From Thioalkalivibrio sp. ALJ7 (GTDB lineage Bacteria > Pseudomonadota > Gammaproteobacteria > Ectothiorhodospirales > Ectothiorhodospiraceae), in contig NZ_AQXQ01000011.1 in NCBI RefSeq assembly GCF_000376865.1, positions 434,001-498,000 of the forward strand: a stretch of 64,000 bases of DNA. The letters are read 5' to 3'. A program made the position numbers and the translations under genes. Under the pieces are notes generated by a model. It was not told the origin of the DNA. It saw only the letters and a list, made by a program, of their open reading frames with translations, and made no database searches. Shown here piece by piece: positions 9,636 to 17,254 of the stretch (its first letter is position 1; each line of letters starts with the position of its first letter).

Positions 9636-10112
9636 TCAGGGGCAGGCGGTGCGTTCTACGCCTACGCGACCACCTGGGGAAATACGCAGGATGCGGGCCC
9701 GGTCGCCTGTGCAATTCTCGACGTGCACGTTCAAGGTGATTGCATTCTGGTCCGCCCTAGTGCCCATGGGGCCAAAACTCACCGAAGTCTCTCCGCCCGC
9801 GTTAATGACCGACCGGGCCGGTGGGGCGTCCCAGACACGCAAGCGATCCGCGGCGGCTGCGTTGCAGCCAGCGCTGGGCTCGACCCACCAGCCATCCTCC
9901 CAGTCATTTGTACATACCGAGGCGACCTCACCACGCCTTATCGCCTCGCTGCGCGCCAGGTTGATCGCCGTAGTCAACTGATTGGCTAGAGCGGTGGCGC
10001 GGTTGTTTTGCACCAAAGCCTGAAATCCCGGCACCGCGATCGTGATCAGGATCGCCGCTACGGCAATCGTGACCATCAGTTCGACGAGCGTGAATCCGTG
10101 GGGTCGGGTCAT
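9636..10112 (-). CDS. GspH/FimT-type minor pilin (first downstream copy)
   Basis: Pseudopilin of 158 aa with a very short leader and prepilin site (MTRPHGFTLVELMVTIAVAA). The GspH/FimT hallmark LTTAINLARSEAIRRGEVASVC follows, and a C-terminal Cys pairs with VENC. It probably fills the FimU/FimT place among the minor pilins that initiate fibres. It resembles the gene at 10276-10800, and the two are separated by 163 bases with no recognised feature. Confidence 0.9.
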   Translation of the reverse strand: MTRPHGFTLVELMVTIAVAAILITIAVPGFQALVQNNRATALANQLTTAINLARSEAIRRGEVASVCTNDWEDGWWVEPSAGCNAAAADRLRVWDAPPARSVINAGGETSVSFGPMGTRADQNAITLNVHVENCTGDRARILRISPGGRVGVERTACP

Positions 10113-10275
10113 TGGGCGTCAGCCGTTCGGGTTTCCGTGACTCTAGTGATAAGCACGCAGCGGTGGTACTGCAAGGCCCGACCGGGTTAGTGGTCGAATC
10201 GCGGCCACGAGCGGTGTCCGCGGGCGAGGCAGAGCCACCAAAGTCGACGGGAATTCTGCGGGGTGGAGCCCGGGC

Positions 10276-10800
10276 TCAGGTGCAGTCGGCGGTTGCGACG
10301 CGGGGGCGGCCGGCGCTGCTGATGACGATGGCGCGGCCTTCGCTCGAGTCGGCACAGATCGACACGGTGCCCATCAGTAGCGCACCCGACAGGCGTTCGG
10401 ATTGGCCGAGGGGGTTGTAGGAGATGTGCTGGCTGACGGGCTGATTGCCCGTGACCGCGATGCTCGGGTTGGTCCAGTCGTTACCCACGCGCAAGATGCG
10501 GTCAGGGTCGGATGGCTGGTTGGAGCGGCCCGGATTGGCGAAGAGGATCCAGCCAGCGTCCCAGCTTGTGTCGGTGCAGGTGGCGCCGTCGGTTGAGGTG
10601 CACAGCGTGACCAGGCCGCCACGGCGGATGGCCTCGCTGCGGGTTATGTGCAGGGTGGTCAGGAACTGGTTGGTCGTGGTGGTGAGCCGGGTCTGTTCGA
10701 CGAGGTTGCCGAATGCGGGTGCCCCGATGCCGAGCAGGATCGAGGCCACCAGCAGGGTGACCATTAACTCCACCAACGTGAAGCCACGCGAGCAGGACAT
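10276..10800 (-). CDS. GspH/FimT-type minor pilin (operon-proximal copy)
   Basis: Pseudopilin of 174 aa: MSCSRGFTLVELMVTLLVAS, then FLTTLHITRSEAIRRGGLVTLC and a C-terminal DCT. The ATG at 10800 has GGAGG about 9 bases upstream and gives the usual short leader; an upstream ATG at 10827 would add 9 residues. It is the first gene of the leftward minor-pilin operon. With the next gene it makes two FimT-like subunits, as in several gammaproteobacteria that carry both FimT and FimU. Confidence 0.9.
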   Translation of the reverse strand: MSCSRGFTLVELMVTLLVASILLGIGAPAFGNLVEQTRLTTTTNQFLTTLHITRSEAIRRGGLVTLCTSTDGATCTDTSWDAGWILFANPGRSNQPSDPDRILRVGNDWTNPSIAVTGNQPVSQHISYNPLGQSERLSGALLMGTVSICADSSEGRAIVISSAGRPRVATADCT

Positions 10801-10834
10801 GTTCGACTCCTCCCTGAGTCCAAACAAGGGCTTG

Positions 10835-10863
10835 AGCGTAAAATGTCAGCTTGACGGGTGCAA
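10835..10863 (-). promoter_or_regulatory. Possible sigma-70 promoter of the minor-pilin operon
   Basis: On the minus strand, TTGCAC (10863-10858) and TACGCT (10840-10835) are spaced by 17 bases and lie about 35 bases upstream of the first pilin gene's ATG. The -10 match is weak, so this is a suggestion only. Confidence 0.3.
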
Positions 10864-11016
10864 GCGGCACTGCGCGCGGGCGAACCTCGGGCGTTGGCGC
10901 TTGCCTACAGGATGGCGGCGCCGTTGGCAGGGCGCGCTATCGTGTTGGCTGTACTGCCGGGTGGTTCGAGCCGCCGGTTGAGATGGGTGGCGAAGAAGCG
11001 CTTGGGTTCAGGCAGG

Positions 11017-11046
11017 CGATTGCTTCGCTTCGCTCGCAATGACGGG
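11017..11046. repeat. REP-like short repeat
   Basis: GCGATTGCTTCGCTTCGCTC followed by GCAATGACGGG, an imperfect palindrome of the dispersed 'GTCATTGCGAG' type. Related copies are at 16891-16961 and 17177-17254. It lies in the roughly 295-base gap between the pilin operon and the FGE-like gene, where nothing else is recognised apart from the promoter candidate. Confidence 0.5.
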
Positions 11047-11095
11047 TTTTGTTGGTGTGTGCGGGGCGCAGAAAGATCAGGAGGTCAGCAGGCCC

Positions 11096-11962
11096 ATGGT
11101 GAAGGACGTGCAGAGGATGGATCAGGCGGATCTGCTGGATCTGCAGCAGCAGGCGGCGCGCGCGGCAAGGCTGGGCGTCACGTTTCGCGACGAGGCCCGT
11201 TCCGGGGCGCCGACGCCGGAGCTGCAGGTGATCCCGCCCGGAGAATTCGAGATGGGTTCGGATGCCTCGGAGTACGGCCATCAGCCGCATGAGGCACCGC
11301 GGCGTTTTGTGGCGCTGGAGCGACCCTTCGCCCTGGGGCGCTACGCGATTACGCGTGAGGAGTGGGAGGCGTTCCAGGCGGCAACCGGCTGGGAGCCCTG
11401 GGACTGGCTGGTGTGGCCGAGCACGCCGCGCATGCCGATCTTCAATATCAAGCCGGACAGCATCCGGCAGTACCTGGACTGGCTGAGCGAGGAGACGGGC
11501 AAGCGCTATCGCCTGCCGACCGAGGCGGAGTGGGAATACGCCTGTCGTGCCGGCACTCGCACGCCGTTTGCCTTTGGCGAAGTGGTGGGGTGTCGCGACG
11601 TGCACTTCAATTCGCTGTTCCCGTACGAGGAGCGGCGCCAGCGGCGGAAGTGGTACATCCCGGCGTGCTTTCCGCTGTCGCGGCCGCTGGATGTGGGCAG
11701 CTTTCAGCCCAACCTGTGGGGGCTGTACGACATGCACGGCAATGTGCAGGAGTTCACCTCCACGCCATGGCATGACAGCCATGCCAGCCTGCCGCGCGAT
11801 GGCGTCTACCGTCGCGATCCGGACAACGAGTGGGTGGTCACCAAGGGCGGTTCCTGGTTCGATGCCGCCGTGAATACCCGCAGCGCCGCCCGGCGCCGCC
11901 GCAACATCGACGAGATGGATACCAACCTGGGCTTCCGCGTCCTGCGCGAGCTGGACGATTGA
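11096..11962 (+). CDS. FGE-sulfatase (SUMF1) domain protein lacking the catalytic cysteines
   Basis: Protein of about 288 aa with the formylglycine-generating-enzyme fold. VIPPGEFEMGSD opens the domain, followed by RYAITREEWEAFQAATGW, YRLPTEAEWEYACRAGT, NLWGLYDMHGNVQEF and a C-terminal GGSWFDAAVNTRSAARRR with LGFRVLREL. In true FGEs a copper-binding cysteine pair lies around GGSW...R.A.R; I see none there. It is therefore more likely one of the many SUMF1-domain proteins with other or unknown roles than a sulfatase activator. No sulfatase is encoded nearby. I chose the ATG at 11096 because AGGAGG is 11 bases upstream. No signal peptide, so probably cytoplasmic. Confidence 0.8.
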   Translation: MVKDVQRMDQADLLDLQQQAARAARLGVTFRDEARSGAPTPELQVIPPGEFEMGSDASEYGHQPHEAPRRFVALERPFALGRYAITREEWEAFQAATGWEPWDWLVWPSTPRMPIFNIKPDSIRQYLDWLSEETGKRYRLPTEAEWEYACRAGTRTPFAFGEVVGCRDVHFNSLFPYEERRQRRKWYIPACFPLSRPLDVGSFQPNLWGLYDMHGNVQEFTSTPWHDSHASLPRDGVYRRDPDNEWVVTKGGSWFDAAVNTRSAARRRRNIDEMDTNLGFRVLRELDD

Positions 11963-11998
11963 GGCACGGCTTCCCGGCGGTCTGCAGTGTCGGGATGA

Positions 11999-12201
11999 AC
12001 CACAGAGGGCACGGAGGGCACGGAGGGCACGGAGAAGATCGCAGGGCGGGTTTCAAAGGGGGCACGTCTAGCCACACGAAACGGATCAGGATCAGGAGGT
12101 GGCGACCGTCCCCCTCGAACCTCACCTGCTTTCGCTCTCCCCATCTTCGGGGAAATGCAATGTCGAAGGGTTTCTCCGTGCCCTCTGTGTCCTCTGTGGT
12201 G
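11999..12201. repeat. MITE-like element with CACAGAGG/CTCTGTG terminal inverted repeats
   Basis: The left arm (11999-12037) reads ACCACAGAGGGCACGGAG with an extra 9-bp GGGCACGGA unit repeated in tandem. The right arm (12171-12201) reads CTCCGTGCCCTCTGTGTCC and then TCTGTGGTG. The arms are complementary and enclose about 130 non-coding bases. Related elements are at 20717-20962 and, as a single arm, at 26436-26468. It fills most of the 11963-12295 gap. Confidence 0.65.
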
Positions 12202-12244
12202 AATAATCACAGGCTAGGCACCCTTCCCGAGTCTTCGTGGGAGC

Positions 12245-12277
12245 GATGCGTTTCGCTTCGCTCAACGGCATCCTACG
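12245..12277. repeat. REP-like hairpin, single copy
   Basis: GATGCGTTTCGCTTCGCTCA followed by ACGGCATCCTACG, belonging to the same family as 13011-13084 and 13771-13846. It lies just beyond the 3' end of the vapC-like gene. Confidence 0.55.
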
Positions 12278-12295
12278 GTCGGAGTGAAGGGGCCG

Positions 12296-12676
12296 CTATT
12301 CGGGTCGGAACAGGTGGATCTCCAGGCCCTCGATGTGCCGATAGTGCCGATCATTGGCCGTGACGAGTGGCAGACCCAGCTGTGTGGCGGTCGCCGCAAT
12401 CAGCGCATCGGCCATCTGCATGTTGTGGCTGAGGGCGTAGGTCTCGACAAGGAAGGTTGCGCGGTTCGAGATGGCTTCGCTTAACGGCTGGATGCGGGCG
12501 TCCCAGTACTGGACGGCCTGGCGCAGCGCGCGGAATTCGGTCTGGTCGCGCAGCCCCTGGACGAGTTCCATGTAGGTTACTGCGGACACTGTGAATCCCG
12601 GCGAGCTGTCGAGCCATTCGCTGGCTCGCTGATTCCCGCGCAGATTCCAGATCAGGACATCCGTGTCCACTAGCAT
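12296..12676 (-). CDS. vapC: VapC-type PIN toxin
   Basis: PIN-domain ribonuclease toxin of about 126 aa. Catalytic acids are visible in MLVDTDVLIW, in SAVTYMELVQGL, and in NMQMADALIAATA and TANDRHY, the standard VapC layout. The ATG at 12676 overlaps the antitoxin stop (TGATG), so translation is coupled. VapC toxins usually cut initiator tRNA or rRNA; the target here is unknown. Confidence 0.9.
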   Translation of the reverse strand: MLVDTDVLIWNLRGNQRASEWLDSSPGFTVSAVTYMELVQGLRDQTEFRALRQAVQYWDARIQPLSEAISNRATFLVETYALSHNMQMADALIAATATQLGLPLVTANDRHYRHIEGLEIHLFRPE

Positions 12677-12921
12677 CAATCAAACTCCCTGGGCTGCCGG
12701 ATCCGGCGGATGTGTTCGTCGACCGGGCCGGTTTGGTCGCGCCAGAGCCCGAACAGCGGGTTATGTGCGGGGCGCGCCTGGGTCGCTTCACTGCGAGCCC
12801 GGTAGGGGACAAGTCGGGCGCGCAGCTGGCCCCGGTAGGTGATCTCGATCTCCTCCCCTCGGTCCACGGCGGCAAGCAACTCGCGGCTGTGCAGGCGCAT
12901 GTCCTTGGTGGTAGCCTCCAT
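12676..12921 (-). CDS. Phd/YefM-type antitoxin
   Basis: Antitoxin of 81 aa for the downstream PIN toxin. The N-terminal MRLHSRELLAAVDRGEEIEITYRGQLRARLVPY is the Phd/YefM DNA-binding fold, and the C-terminal half should bind the toxin. It has a GGAGG ribosome binding site and a perfect 20-bp palindrome just upstream that is a good autoregulatory operator candidate. Confidence 0.88.
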   Translation of the reverse strand: MEATTKDMRLHSRELLAAVDRGEEIEITYRGQLRARLVPYRARSEATQARPAHNPLFGLWRDQTGPVDEHIRRIRQPREFD

Positions 12922-12935
12922 GACGGCCTCCGTTG

Positions 12936-12955
12936 GTTACACTTTGAAGTGTAAC
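12936..12955 (-). promoter_or_regulatory. Palindromic operator upstream of the antitoxin
   Basis: A perfect inverted repeat GTTACACTT-TG-AAGTGTAAC begins 15 bases before the antitoxin ATG. Its position and symmetry fit binding by the antitoxin or toxin-antitoxin complex, as is general for such operons. Confidence 0.65.
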
Positions 12956-13010
12956 TAAAGTGCGTTGGTGGTCAAGAAGCTGGGTTGCCGGCCACGATCA
13001 TTTTGATGTG

Positions 13011-13084
13011 TTTCGCTGCGCTCAGCCGCATCCTACGAGGGGTTTCTTGAGCGTAGGGTGCACTGAGCGGAGCGAACTGCACCG
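13011..13084. repeat. REP-like hairpin between two toxin-antitoxin modules
   Basis: Arms 13011-13037 (TTTCGCTGCGCTCAGCCGCA and the following TCCTACG) and 13052-13076 (CGTAGGGTGCACTGAGCGGA and the following GCGAA) are imperfect reverse complements with a short loop. It separates the Phd/VapC module from the YefM/YoeB module. The same element recurs at 13771-13846. Confidence 0.65.
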
Positions 13085-13124
13085 TTCGCTTGGTCGCGAA
13101 CGTTGGCGCATCCGATGCTTCCGG

Positions 13125-13379
13125 TCAGTAGTGGTAGCGGAGCTGCGCGATCAGCAGGGTTCCGTCGTCCACCTTGTATACGATGTGGTGTTCGCTATCG
13201 ATCCGGCGGGACCAGTAGCCGGCAAGGTTGTGCTTGAGGGGTTCGGGCTTCCCGATGCCCGTAAACGGATCGCGCTGGATGGCCTTGATGAGCTCGTTTA
13301 CGCGGCGAAGGGTTTTCTTGTCGTGTCGTTGCCAGTAGAGATAGTCCTCCCAGGCAAGTTCAGCAAAGAGTAGCCTCAC
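13125..13379 (-). CDS. yoeB: YoeB/Txe toxin (RelE superfamily mRNA interferase)
   Basis: Ribosome-dependent mRNA endonuclease of 84 aa. It matches YoeB throughout: ELAWEDYLYWQRHDKKTLRRVNELI, DPFTGIGKPEPLKHNLAGYW, SRRIDSEHHIVYKV, and the typical C-terminal RYHY. It overlaps the antitoxin stop by 4 bases. Length equals that of the family. Confidence 0.95.
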   Translation of the reverse strand: MRLLFAELAWEDYLYWQRHDKKTLRRVNELIKAIQRDPFTGIGKPEPLKHNLAGYWSRRIDSEHHIVYKVDDGTLLIAQLRYHY

Positions 13380-13627
13380 TCCTCCAGGCTCCGTTCCTTG
13401 CCTCCCCCTTGCTCCAGTTCGGCGACCGAGGCAAGCAGGCGCCGAGCATTCTCTGGTGCCCGAAGCAGGTAGGCCGTTTCCTGTAGCGCCTCAAAGTCTT
13501 CCAGTGACATCATGACCACGGAGGGTGCTTTGTTGCGGGTGATGATAATCGTGGAATGGTCTTCGCAGACCTGTTCCATCGTCTTGGCCAGATTGCTCCG
13601 CGCTGCGGTGTAGCTAATGGCGTCCAT
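13376..13627 (-). CDS. yefM: YefM antitoxin
   Basis: Phd/YefM antitoxin of 83 aa: MDAISYTAARSNLAKTMEQV, then HSTIIITRNKAPSVVMMSLEDFEALQETAYLL, both diagnostic. I chose the ATG at 13627 because homology starts there; a frame open further upstream is probably non-coding. The upstream region carries TGTACA-type sites as in known yefM-yoeB operons. Confidence 0.95.
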   Translation of the reverse strand: MDAISYTAARSNLAKTMEQVCEDHSTIIITRNKAPSVVMMSLEDFEALQETAYLLRAPENARRLLASVAELEQGGGKERSLEE

Positions 13628-13650
13628 GGAGTACCCCTTGGGCTCGGATC

Positions 13651-13673
13651 TGTACATGTACGGGATAATGTAC
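13651..13673 (-). promoter_or_regulatory. yefM-yoeB operator with TGTACA cores
   Basis: TGTACATGTAC (13651-13661) and a second TGTAC (13669-13673) lie 24-46 bases upstream of yefM. The E. coli YefM-YoeB complex recognises palindromes with a TGTACA core, so this is a likely autoregulatory site. A TACATTAT-like -10 overlaps it. Confidence 0.65.
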
Positions 13674-13770
13674 GATTCGGCGTGAGCCATAGCAAGTGAA
13701 CGGACCATCGTTGATGGACGCTTATGGGAGCTGCTCGGTACCAGCCGGGGGAGCACGTTGGGGGGTAATG

Positions 13771-13846
13771 CGTGTCGCTCCGTTCAACTGCATCCTACGG
13801 TTGGATTGCGGCGCGTAGGATGCACTGAGCGCAGCGAACTGCACCG
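13771..13846. repeat. REP-like hairpin upstream of yefM
   Basis: The arm ending in TGCATCCTACG (around 13771-13798) pairs with CGTAGGATGCACTGAGCGCA and the following GCGAAC (from about 13814). It is the same family as 13011-13084, so the yefM-yoeB module sits between two copies. Confidence 0.65.
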
Positions 13847-13860
13847 TTTGCTGGAGGCTG

Positions 13861-14400
13861 TTACAGCCAGCGGGCGAGCCAGAGGCGCAGGCGGAGTTCG
13901 AACGGCGGGGCGTAGCCCTGCTTGCGGAAGACGATCTCGCCGTCGGGGTTGATGATGAAGGTCGCGGGTACGCCGCGGACGTTGTACTGCGCGGCCAGGG
14001 CGCCCTGGGGGTCGTTGACGACGGCCAGCTCGCGTTCGCGTTCGTTCAGGTGGTCCAGCACCTCTTCGGGCGTGCCGGACTGCATGGCCACCGTGAGTAC
14101 CGGGTGGCTCTGCGACAGGCGCACGATCTCGCCTTCTTCCAGGCGGCAGATCGGGCACCAGGTGGCCCAGAAGTGCAGCAGCATGGGTTCGTCCGCGTAG
14201 TCGGCGAGCGTTACCGGCGTGCCATCCAGTAGCTGTGCCTCGAACTCGGGGGCCGGGCCCTCGACCATGTCGCGCGCCATCCAGGCGCGTACGACCAGGA
14301 AGATCACCAGCGCCAGGCCGATCTGAATACCCCAGGACAGCGCGCGGCGGCGTCCGGAGGGCTTCGGGCGTTTCGGTTTCTCGGGCGGGGTCTCGGTCAA
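13861..14400 (-). CDS. Membrane-anchored TlpA-like thioredoxin (protein disulfide reductase)
   Basis: Protein of 179 aa with a basic Pro-rich N-terminus, one membrane anchor (WGIQIGLALVIFLVVRAWM), and a periplasmic thioredoxin fold of the TlpA/ResA/ScsD type. The redox motif is FWATWCPICRLEEGEI, and the cis-Pro is in RGVPATFIINPDGEIVFRKQGY. Such proteins reduce disulfides in cytochrome c or other envelope proteins. It overlaps the upstream hypothetical gene by 4 bases (ATGA), so the two are probably one operon. Confidence 0.88.
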   Translation of the reverse strand: MTETPPEKPKRPKPSGRRRALSWGIQIGLALVIFLVVRAWMARDMVEGPAPEFEAQLLDGTPVTLADYADEPMLLHFWATWCPICRLEEGEIVRLSQSHPVLTVAMQSGTPEEVLDHLNERERELAVVNDPQGALAAQYNVRGVPATFIINPDGEIVFRKQGYAPPFELRLRLWLARWL

Positions 14401-14828
14401 CGGATCATCTCGGCTTGTCCGGGGCGGGCACGGGTGCCGCGTTTCTTCGGGCCCTTGCGCACCGCGATGCGTACCAGTTCGTCTTCGTCGTCCATCAGGC
14501 GTTCCCGCTGGGCCTCGGTGAGCAGCGGGTTGCGCGCGACGAAGTAGCGCAGGTTGGGGTCGCGGTCGTTCACACAGGCCTCGACCTGTTCCGGTGTCAG
14601 GTCGGGGCGCTTGGCGCAGTTCAGGCGCACGGTCTGGTTGGGGTCGGCCAGCAGCAGCGCGACTTCCTCCTGTGTCAGGTCCATGCGGCGGGAGAAGTAG
14701 GCCTTTACCTGCGCATGCTGGTCGCGCACCAGCAGGGGGCGCCAGCCGTCCTCGAGGTCCGCGGAGAGGGCCAGGTCCATGCGCTCCTCGAACGTCATCG
14801 CCTTGTATTGTTGCTTCAGTTCGGTCAT
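14397..14828 (-). CDS. LRV/HEAT-like repeat protein, function unknown
   Basis: A 143-residue hydrophilic protein with repeated units of about 24 residues of the form DLTQEEVALLLADPNQTVRLN, DLTPEQVEACVNDRDPNLRYF and LLTEAQRERLMDDEDELVRIA. This resembles leucine-rich variant or HEAT-like helical repeats, which serve as scaffolds. The C-terminus is basic (KKRGTRARPGQ). It is co-transcribed with the TlpA-like gene. No specific function is recognised. Confidence 0.7.
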   Translation of the reverse strand: MTELKQQYKAMTFEERMDLALSADLEDGWRPLLVRDQHAQVKAYFSRRMDLTQEEVALLLADPNQTVRLNCAKRPDLTPEQVEACVNDRDPNLRYFVARNPLLTEAQRERLMDDEDELVRIAVRKGPKKRGTRARPGQAEMIR

Positions 14829-14962
14829 GGCGGATGCATTATAGGCGGGGCGGTTGGGATACGTTGCGGCGCCCCCAAAATGTGTAGGAACGACAGCGCC
14901 CTGAGCCCTGTCGTACTATTAGCTAACGATAATTTGCCCCTATGCCGGGGTGATGAGGACCC

Positions 14963-16045
14963 ATGACCACACCGGTGGCCGAAAAACCGATCTTCCAAGT
15001 GCCTAGTACGGCTCACGTAACGGCGTCGCTGCACGCTTTGACCGATGCTCAGCGCGATGAGTTGGTGCGCCGCATCAAGCGGCTGTTGATCGAGCGCAAC
15101 GCAGTGCTTGTGGCCCATTACTACGTGGATGAATCCTTGCAGCGTCTGGCGGACGAGACCGGCGGTTGTGTGGCGGACTCTCTGGAAATGGCACGCTTCG
15201 GCAAGGAGCACCCGGCCGAGACGCTTGTGGTCGCCGGGGTGCGCTTCATGGGCGAGACGGCCAAGATTCTGAGCCCGGAGAAGCGCGTGCTGATGCCCAC
15301 GCTGGAGGCCGAGTGCTCGCTGGATCTCGGCTGCCCGGCCGAGGAATTCGCGAAGTTTCGTGCCCAGTACCCGGACCACACGGTGGTGGTGTATTCCAAC
15401 ACCTCGGTGGACGTAAAGGCGCAGGCCGACTACGTCGTCACCTCCAGCATCGCCGTGCCGCTGGTCGAGCACCTGCGCGACCAGGGCAAGAAGGTCCTGT
15501 GGGCGCCGGACAAGCACCTGGGTGACTACATCCGCCGCACTACCGGCGCCGACATGGTGCTGTGGGACGGCTCCTGCGTGGTGCACGACGAATTTCGATC
15601 CTGGGCGCTGGAGGAATTGCGCGATCGCCATCCGGGCGCAGCCGTGCTGGTGCATCCGGAGTCGCCACGCGAGGTGATCCATCTGGCCGATGTGGTGGGT
15701 TCCACCAGCCAGTTGATCGCGGCGGTGAAGGATCGACCGGAGCAGGAATTCATCGTTGCGACTGACAAGGGCATCTTTTACAAGATGCAGCAGGCGGCTC
15801 CGGACAAGACATTGATTGAGGCCCCCACCGGTGGCCATAGCGCGACCTGTACCAGCTGCGCGCATTGCCCGTGGATGGCCATGAACGATCTGGTCGCCCT
15901 GGCCGAAACGCTGGAAGACACCGGGGAGCCGGCGAAGAATGAGATCTTCGTCGACGAGGCCGCGCGCCAGAAGGCCCTGGTGGCCACGCAGCGCATGCTC
16001 GACTTCGCGGCTGAACACCGCAAGGCGACCGCAGGCGACGCCTGA
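14963..16045 (+). CDS. nadA: Quinolinate synthase
   Basis: Condenses iminoaspartate with dihydroxyacetone phosphate to quinolinate in NAD biosynthesis; cytoplasmic [4Fe-4S] enzyme. The 360-aa protein has [40 protein letters not shown], the cluster cysteine candidates in [13 protein letters not shown] and in the C-terminal [10 protein letters not shown], and GGHSATC. It starts at the ATG at 14963 with GAGGA upstream. It is transcribed alone, divergent from the LRV-like gene. Length and motifs are standard. Confidence 0.96.
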   Translation: MTTPVAEKPIFQVPSTAHVTASLHALTDAQRDELVRRIKRLLIERNAVLVAHYYVDESLQRLADETGGCVADSLEMARFGKEHPAETLVVAGVRFMGETAKILSPEKRVLMPTLEAECSLDLGCPAEEFAKFRAQYPDHTVVVYSNTSVDVKAQADYVVTSSIAVPLVEHLRDQGKKVLWAPDKHLGDYIRRTTGADMVLWDGSCVVHDEFRSWALEELRDRHPGAAVLVHPESPREVIHLADVVGSTSQLIAAVKDRPEQEFIVATDKGIFYKMQQAAPDKTLIEAPTGGHSATCTSCAHCPWMAMNDLVALAETLEDTGEPAKNEIFVDEAARQKALVATQRMLDFAAEHRKATAGDA

Positions 16046-16054
16046 GCGACGTCC

Positions 16055-16133
16055 CCGTAGGACCTGCTTGCAGGCGAAGCCCTGCCGGAGTCGGGCGTGG
16101 GCAGGGGCTTCGCCTGCAAGCAGGCTCCTACGG
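16055..16133. repeat. Long hairpin repeat ('GTAGGAGCCTGCTTGCAGGCGA' type)
   Basis: The two halves (16055-16086 and 16100-16133) are nearly perfect reverse complements built on CCTGCTTGCAGGCGAAGCCC. It lies directly behind nadA and may act as terminator or REP element. A shorter relative is at 19550-19569. Confidence 0.65.
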
Positions 16134-16155
16134 TGGGGTGGAGGCTCCTGAGAGG

Positions 16156-16362
16156 TTAGCGGTCGTTGAGCCAGGCGGCCCATTGGGAGTGGGTGGAGAC
16201 GTCCACGCCGTCGGCCTTCGCGGCCTGTTGCAGGTGGGTTTGCAGGTCGGCCATCAGTTCGGAATCCATCAGCTCGGGCTCCAGGGTGAGCTGCGCGTGC
16301 AGCGTGCTGTAGACGAGCTTGAGTTCATTCGCGGGATACTGCGACCAGTCGAGGTGGGCCAT
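16156..16362 (-). CDS. Small hypothetical protein
   Basis: A 68-residue acidic, mostly helical protein (MAHLDWSQYPANELKLVYST..., SQWAAWLNDR). It has no cysteines, signal peptide or membrane segment. Codon use looks genuine. It faces away from the next gene, with the ATG about 85 bases from it. I do not recognise a family. Confidence 0.6.
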   Translation of the reverse strand: MAHLDWSQYPANELKLVYSTLHAQLTLEPELMDSELMADLQTHLQQAAKADGVDVSTHSQWAAWLNDR

Positions 16363-16448
16363 GGTGTCCGTTCTCCGAGATCGGGATATGCGTTACAGCC
16401 TGCGGCCTGTGGTGGCGCGGCGACAAATGGGCTTGTGGAGCGTCGGAG

Positions 16449-16829
16449 ATGTTTAAGCGCCGCGCACGCCTTTTGGTGGCGTCCGAGCGTCCGGATACTC
16501 GCGCCGCGCGCGTCGCCGAGCTGGCCTCTGCGGATGAATTCGAGGATTGGATTGAGGTGCGTCCCGGACGTGCCATGGATGGGGTGACGGAGGACGATCT
16601 GGCATGGGCCGACCTCTTGGTGGCCGTCGACGAGGCGGCGGCCCGCCGCATGCCTGCAGCGCGTCCGGCGACCTGTCGTCCGAAGTACTGGCGATTGCCT
16701 GCCGAGACCGGGGCCGACTTCGATCTGCAGACCCTTGAGGCCCTGCGCTGCATGGTGGGGGGGATGCGCATGCTTGCGCGTGTGGATGCGGCCGGTGATC
16801 GTGCCGATGAAGAGACCGATGATGCGTAA
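16449..16829 (+). CDS. Degenerate low-molecular-weight phosphatase-like protein
   Basis: A 126-residue protein whose layout recalls the LMW tyrosine phosphatase relatives of COG4551. It has a first strand (ARLLVASERPDTRAARVAEL) where the CX5R loop should be, DDLAWADLLVAVDEAAARRM at the usual 'DLxWADxIxVM' position, and YWRLPAETGADFD near the 'LDIPD' position. The catalytic Cys is missing, so it is probably not an active phosphatase. The assignment is by pattern memory and is tentative; the gene itself looks real. Confidence 0.5.
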   Translation: MFKRRARLLVASERPDTRAARVAELASADEFEDWIEVRPGRAMDGVTEDDLAWADLLVAVDEAAARRMPAARPATCRPKYWRLPAETGADFDLQTLEALRCMVGGMRMLARVDAAGDRADEETDDA

Positions 16830-16890
16830 CGGTTTGCGCGTAGTCGACGCGTAGTCCCGTTAACAGCGGATGGGGTTGGCCGGAGAGATC

Positions 16891-16961
16891 GCCGCGGCGC
16901 TGCGCGCCTCGCAATGACGGATTAAAAAGTCCGTCACTGCGAGGTCCCTCGGGGCCGCGGC
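16891..16961. repeat. REP-like hairpin
   Basis: GCCGCGGCGCTGCGCGCCTC plus GCAATGACGGA pairs with TCCGTCACTGCGAGG and GGGGCCGCGGC across an AT loop. It is part of a 570-base gap (16830-17397) that holds only repeats and a duplicated gene tail. Confidence 0.6.
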
Positions 16962-17080
16962 AGTCGTGTTCATCGGCCACCTGATTCGATCCCGTGGTGC
17001 CAGCCACCGATGCGATCGCCACGGCGCACTGTGCCTCGCGACGACGCGGGCCTGTGTCGGGCGCTGTGCTCTATTCCGGC

Positions 17081-17152
17081 GTGTAGGGCGTGGGCGCGCG
17101 GGCGTGTAGTTTGGCCAGGTGATCTTCGTAGAGCCGCCAGATGCGTGGGGCG
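17081..17152 (-). pseudogene. Duplicated 3' tail of the downstream zinc-ribbon gene
   Basis: These 72 bases match 17408-17479 with about three differences. In the minus direction they encode RIWRLYEDHLAKLHARAPTP and a stop, the C-terminal end of the protein at 17398-17928. No start or upstream part is present, so this is a tail fragment left by duplication, with REP-like DNA between the copies. Confidence 0.75.
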
Positions 17153-17176
17153 CGCCCGGGTTGGTTCCGACCGATC

Positions 17177-17254
17177 GCCACGGCGCTGCGCGCCTCGCGA
17201 TGACGATGCTTCTCGCAGTCCGCGTCATGGCGAGGCCCCGTCAGGGCCGCGGCC
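17177..17254. repeat. REP-like hairpin
   Basis: GCCACGGCGCTGCGCGCCTC plus GCGATGACG and, inverted, CGTCATGGCGAGGCC with GGGCCGCGGCC. Same family as 16891-16961. A partial relative is near 17008-17045. Confidence 0.5.

Noticed and set aside
12005-12037. Short tandem repeats that could suggest a CRISPR
   Set aside because: Units are 9 bases, directly adjacent, without spacers; they belong to the arm of a MITE-like element.
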